Shown here: positions 6,237-8,821 of the stretch, in pieces
Position numbering within the stretch: the first letter of the stretch is position 1
How the letters are laid out: the number at the start of each line of letters is the position of its first letter
NCBI GenBank assembly: GCA_905480055.1
Contig: CAJQOW010000138.1
Location: 1 to 8,821 of the forward strand
Source: an uncultured Acidimicrobiia bacterium
GTDB lineage: Bacteria; Actinomycetota; Acidimicrobiia; UBA5794
Reading direction: 5' to 3'
Length of the DNA stretch: 8,821 nt
Translations under genes and position numbers: made by a program
Notes under the pieces: model-generated
What the model was told of the DNA's origin: nothing
Databases searched by the model: none
What the model saw: the letters and a program-made list of their open reading frames with translations, nothing else

Positions 6237-6328
6237 GGTCAGTGACGCCATCTCACGGCGGCGTCGCCGGCCGTTGGTCGGGACGCCGCTCGGGTGGCGT
6301 GACAACCCGCAAGCGCGTCGGGTGTCCG

Positions 6329-7120
6329 TCAACCGTCGCCGGGTGGGACTCCCATGATGTAGAACATCGCGCCCTGGGGGTCACTCAGCATCGTGAACCG
6401 ACCCGCATTGGGAACCTCCATCGGCTCCATCAAGGCCTTGCCACCCAAGGCGATCGCCTTCGCCATCGAGGCATCCACGTCCTCAACGCCGAGATAGATG
6501 GACCAGTTGGGGGGAACCGGGCCCCATTCCGGGCGGATCTCCATCATGCCTGCCACGCCACGGTCGCCGACGGTGAAGCTGGTGTAGGTGCCTGTTGGCA
6601 TCTCGGTGGTCTCGGTGCCCCAGCCGAACACCGCTCCGTAGAACGTTGCAGCGGCCTCGGTGTCGGAGGTCTGCAGCTCGTTCCACACCAGCGAACCCGG
6701 TTCGTTGACGAGGTACGAGCCGATGCTCTCGCGTGGCTGCCACATCGAGAAGGTCGCACCCCGTGGATCTGCGGCCACGGCCATCCGGCCGGCCGTCATG
6801 ACATCGAAGGGTTCTGCGATCACGGTGCCACCGGCAGAGGCGACGGCAAACGCCGCAGCATCGGCGTCGGCCACCGTCACATACGACACCCAGTGAGGAG
6901 GCACATCCATCGCGGCCATCTCCGCATTGAGCACATAGGCCCCAGCAACATCCTTGCCACCCTTCGAGAGCATCGAGTAGATACCGCCCTGGGGCATCGG
7001 CATGTCGGCTGCATCCCACCCGAACAGGTCCGTATAGAATGCCTTCGCAGCATCGAGGTCGGTGGTGGCGAGGTCAATGAATGACGGGGTTCCCGGCTCG
7101 TAGGATGTGACAGCGGACAT
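6329..7120 (-). CDS. Two-domain VOC (glyoxalase/bleomycin-resistance fold) protein, CFP30B-like
   Basis: A 263-residue protein made of two vicinal-oxygen-chelate domains (about 8-122 and 128-262). Each begins with a betaalphabeta unit of the form DLDAAKAFYTDLFGW / DTEAAATFYGAVFGW and ends with ADPRGATFSMWQ / SDPQGAMFYIMG. The layout and phrases such as GTPSFIDLATTDLDAAKAFY, AGRMAVAADPRGA and VNEPGSLVWNEL strongly recall the mycobacterial antigen CFP30B (Rv0577) group, by memory. VOC proteins include metal-dependent glyoxalases, dioxygenases and binding proteins. A full His/Glu metal set is not obvious here, so a binding role is as likely as catalysis. The start is ATG 7120, with AAGGAAGGAG 6 nt upstream and good family alignment; the 15 extra codons up to 7165 are not needed. 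It is divergent from the transketolase genes, and no clear promoter of its own was found. Confidence 0.88.
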   Translation of the reverse strand: MSAVTSYEPGTPSFIDLATTDLDAAKAFYTDLFGWDAADMPMPQGGIYSMLSKGGKDVAGAYVLNAEMAAMDVPPHWVSYVTVADADAAAFAVASAGGTVIAEPFDVMTAGRMAVAADPRGATFSMWQPRESIGSYLVNEPGSLVWNELQTSDTEAAATFYGAVFGWGTETTEMPTGTYTSFTVGDRGVAGMMEIRPEWGPVPPNWSIYLGVEDVDASMAKAIALGGKALMEPMEVPNAGRFTMLSDPQGAMFYIMGVPPGDG

Positions 7121-7229
7121 GGGGATCTCCTTCCTTGGTGCCTTCCTGGCCGACCCTACTCGCACGTTTCCTGCCCCGGAGGTCGACGTCTGGGCGCGGA
7201 GTCGACCCGGCTGAAGGCGACCAATCTCC

Positions 7230-7260
7230 TTGACTTCAAGCGAACTTGAAGTTGTACGTT
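7230..7260 (+). promoter_or_regulatory. MerR/SoxR-type promoter with 19-bp spacer and central dyad
   Basis: A -35 TTGACT (7230-7235) and a -10 TACGTT (7255-7260) are 19 bp apart, longer than the optimal 17. A perfect dyad, ACTTCAAG (7233-7240), CGAA, CTTGAAGT (7245-7252), fills the spacer. The elongated spacer with a dyad inside it is the hallmark of promoters activated by MerR-family proteins. The core CTTCAAG-N4-CTTGAAG differs at one symmetric position per arm from the SoxR box CCTCAAG-TTAA-CTTGAGG, as I remember it. Transcription would start near 7267, the A of the transketolase ATG, predicting a leaderless mRNA. No Shine-Dalgarno is seen before that ATG, in agreement. Confidence 0.7.
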
Positions 7261-7266
7261 GTCGTC

Positions 7267-7974
7267 ATGACACTCACAGACACCCAATTGCCAACACGTT
7301 CCGACCTCGGGTACGACCAGCTGCGACCGCTGATGTCGTTGATGTCCGGCGACGAGAAACACACCGAAGCGGCCACCTCGACCCTCGACGCCGTGTGGAC
7401 CCTCTATGACAGGGTGCTCGATGTGGATCCATCCGATCCGACGGCTGAGGATCGTGACCGCTTCTACCTGTCCAAGGGGCACGGCCCCATGGCGTATTTC
7501 GCGGTACTCGCTGCGAAGGGTTTCATTCCGCTCAGCGAACTCGACGGATTCGGCTCGTGGAACTCGACGCTCGGCCACCATCCCGACCGCACACTGGTTG
7601 ACGGTGTGGAGATCTCGTCCGGCTCGCTCGGGCACGGACTGCCACTCGCCGTCGGAGCCGCCCTCGGCATGCGGCTCAAGCAGACACCTGGCCACGTCTA
7701 CGTGCTCCTCGGCGACGGAGAACTCGACGAAGGCTCCAATCACGAGGCGATCGCTGCAGCCGCCAGGCTTCGACTCGGTGGTCTCACGGCGATCGTCATT
7801 GACAACAACAGTGCGCATCTCGGCTGGCCGGGCGGGATTGAGACCCGTTTCCGGACCGAGGGGTGGACAGCAACCACCGTGAACGGACGAGACCACGACG
7901 AAATCGAGGCAGCGGTCGCCAACCCATCCGGGAGCTCGCCACACGCTGTCATCGCACGAGTAGGGAGCTACTGA
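7267..7974 (+). CDS. Transketolase-like enzyme, N-terminal (thiamine-diphosphate pyrophosphate-binding) subunit
   Basis: This 235-residue protein is the pyrophosphate-binding half of a split transketolase-like enzyme. Visible motifs are LSKGHGPMAYFAVLAAKGFIP (about 68-88), EISSGSLGHGLPLAVGAALG (116-134), and the ThDP motif GDGELDEG...IDNN (149-181), in which Asp150 and Asn181 would hold Mg2+ and diphosphate. His32, in KHTEAATST, aligns with the His of the usual GHPGGS motif, but the two glycines are replaced. The protein is 30-50 residues shorter than typical N-subunits and ends at VIARVGSY, where others continue into TVKGKG. Related short pairs occur in streptomycetes, by memory; the exact sugar or keto substrate is unknown. 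The ATG at 7267 is chosen over the TTG at 7246, which lies inside the operator dyad. The stop overlaps the next ATG by one base, so the two subunits are made together. Confidence 0.88.
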   Translation: MTLTDTQLPTRSDLGYDQLRPLMSLMSGDEKHTEAATSTLDAVWTLYDRVLDVDPSDPTAEDRDRFYLSKGHGPMAYFAVLAAKGFIPLSELDGFGSWNSTLGHHPDRTLVDGVEISSGSLGHGLPLAVGAALGMRLKQTPGHVYVLLGDGELDEGSNHEAIAAAARLRLGGLTAIVIDNNSAHLGWPGGIETRFRTEGWTATTVNGRDHDEIEAAVANPSGSSPHAVIARVGSY

Positions 7975-8821
7975 TGACCAGCGCCACGTTGACCGACACG
8001 ATGCGGGACCGCTTCACCCACGTGGTCGGCGACCTCCTCGATACCGAGGCCACGGCCGTCGTGGTCCTCGCCGTCATCAGCCACGGCCTCTTTGCGTCAA
8101 GCGGAGTCGAAGCAAGGCATCCAGACCGCATCATCGATGTCGGCATCAGGGAACAGGCGCAGCTCGGCGTGGCAGGAGGCCTTGCGCTCGAGGGATTCAC
8201 CCCCATTGTCACCGGGTATGCACCCTTCCTGATCGAGCGGGCGTTCGAGCAGGTCAAGCTCGACTTCTCCCACCAGGGGACTTCGGCGATCCTGGCATCG
8301 GTGGGTGGTTCATGGGATGCGGCAGGTTCGGGGCGCACCCATCAGGCGCCGGAGGACGTGGCGATCATGATGTCCCTGCGGGACTGGTCCATCTACGTTC
8401 CCGGGCATCCGGATGAGATGGAGATGGTCGTGCGTAGTGCGTTCGCCACCGGCACTCGTGCCTACATCCGGATGACGAACGACGCCAACGCCACCCCATA
8501 CAGCCACCATCCGGGCGAGGTTGTCGAGCTTCGGAGCGGTTCAGCGAACGCCCCGACCGTGTTGGCTGTGGGTCCAACCGCCGACGATGTGCTCGCCGCC
8601 ACGGCCGGCCGCGATCTGACCGTGCTCTACACGGCGGCACCGTTCCCCATCGATGCAAGTGCGCTCCGCACGCTCGTCCAAGGACCTGACGTGCTCGTTG
8701 TTGAGCCGTATCTCGCCGGCACGTCGGTAGCCCCCATCGTTGAGGCGCTCGAGGGCCGGCTGCTCAGGATGCGGTCCCACGGTGTGCGTGACGTCGATCT
8801 CCACTCCTACGTCACACCCGC
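7974..8821 (+). CDS. Transketolase-like enzyme, C-terminal subunit, partial
   Basis: The reading frame is open from ATG 7974 to the right edge (282 codons), so the 3' end is missing. The pyrimidine-binding domain (about 10-175) contains VGIREQAQLGVAGGLALEG (56-74), where Glu60 is the residue expected to protonate the thiamine ring. Next comes GYAPFLIERAFEQVKLDFSHQG, and then THQAPEDVAIM (122-132), matching the TH-(x)n-EDIA motif of transketolases. The later part (about 188-282) begins the C-terminal domain (TVLAVGPTADDVLAA, TVLYTAAPFPID, DVLVVEPYLAGTS). It shares one base with the stop of the N-subunit (TGATG), with GGGAG about 8 nt upstream. The two chains should form the active ThDP site between them. 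What follows beyond the window cannot be seen. Confidence 0.9.
   Translation, partial: MTSATLTDTMRDRFTHVVGDLLDTEATAVVVLAVISHGLFASSGVEARHPDRIIDVGIREQAQLGVAGGLALEGFTPIVTGYAPFLIERAFEQVKLDFSHQGTSAILASVGGSWDAAGSGRTHQAPEDVAIMMSLRDWSIYVPGHPDEMEMVVRSAFATGTRAYIRMTNDANATPYSHHPGEVVELRSGSANAPTVLAVGPTADDVLAATAGRDLTVLYTAAPFPIDASALRTLVQGPDVLVVEPYLAGTSVAPIVEALEGRLLRMRSHGVRDVDLHSYVTP

Noticed and set aside
6237..6328. Short GC hairpins (e.g. GACGCC 6244-6249 with GGCGTC 6260-6265; ACGCC 6283-6287 with GGCGT 6296-6300) as a bidirectional terminator between convergent genes
   Set aside because: Stems are short and no T-run follows on either strand; in GC-rich DNA such hairpins are expected by chance.
5132..7084. 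A 650-codon open frame on the plus strand overlapping the oxidoreductase and VOC genes
   Set aside because: It is out of frame with the oxidoreductase and antisense to the VOC gene; its product is Arg/His/Gly-rich low-information sequence with no domain, as expected for GC-rich shadow frames.
7121..7165. N-terminal extension of the VOC protein up to 7165
   Set aside because: The added 15 residues contain the ribosome binding site of the internal ATG at 7120, and the family alignment begins after that ATG.

Overview
The window is GC-rich DNA (above 60% by eye) with tightly packed genes, GTG/TTG starts, Thr-rich lipoprotein linkers, an ECF sigma gene followed by a DUF5667-like gene, and a CFP30B-type two-domain VOC protein. 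Together these suggest an actinobacterial chromosome, perhaps of the Acidimicrobiia type; the class is inferred from style only. I see no rRNA, tRNA, CRISPR array, transposase or phage gene.

Left part (1-5080, all minus strand). The terminal unit (1367 down to the left edge) encodes a small secreted Cys/Asp/Arg-repeat protein, an ECF sigma factor, and a membrane-anchored protein that overlaps the sigma gene by ATGA and is cut by the window edge. Upstream of it, and separated by a strong hairpin terminator (1497-1536), lies a second likely operon, read from 5080 to 1558: a TetR-family repressor, an alpha/beta-hydrolase fused to a SARP-like DNA-binding plus BTAD module, a cupin, and a cupredoxin-like lipoprotein with an apparently complete type 1 copper ligand set.

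Centre (5081-6236). A 118-bp divergent promoter separates tetR from a plus-strand zinc-independent MDR oxidoreductase (quinone oxidoreductase type). It carries three copies of the half-site RTAC-N3-GTAAGR. Two form a dyad over the superimposed -35 elements of both genes, and the third covers the -10 of the oxidoreductase. This is the expected layout for TetR control of itself, its operon and the divergent gene.

Right part (6329-8821). A two-domain VOC/glyoxalase-fold protein (minus) is divergent from a split transketolase pair (plus); the second subunit runs off the right edge. The transketolase promoter has a 19-bp spacer containing the perfect dyad ACTTCAAG-CGAA-CTTGAAGT in the geometry of SoxR/MerR-family activated promoters, and the transcript is probably leaderless.

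The shared theme is inferred, not shown: redox and electrophile chemistry (quinone-type reductase, cupredoxin, cupin, VOC protein) with a TetR sensor on one side and a MerR/SoxR-like switch on a pentose-phosphate-type enzyme on the other.
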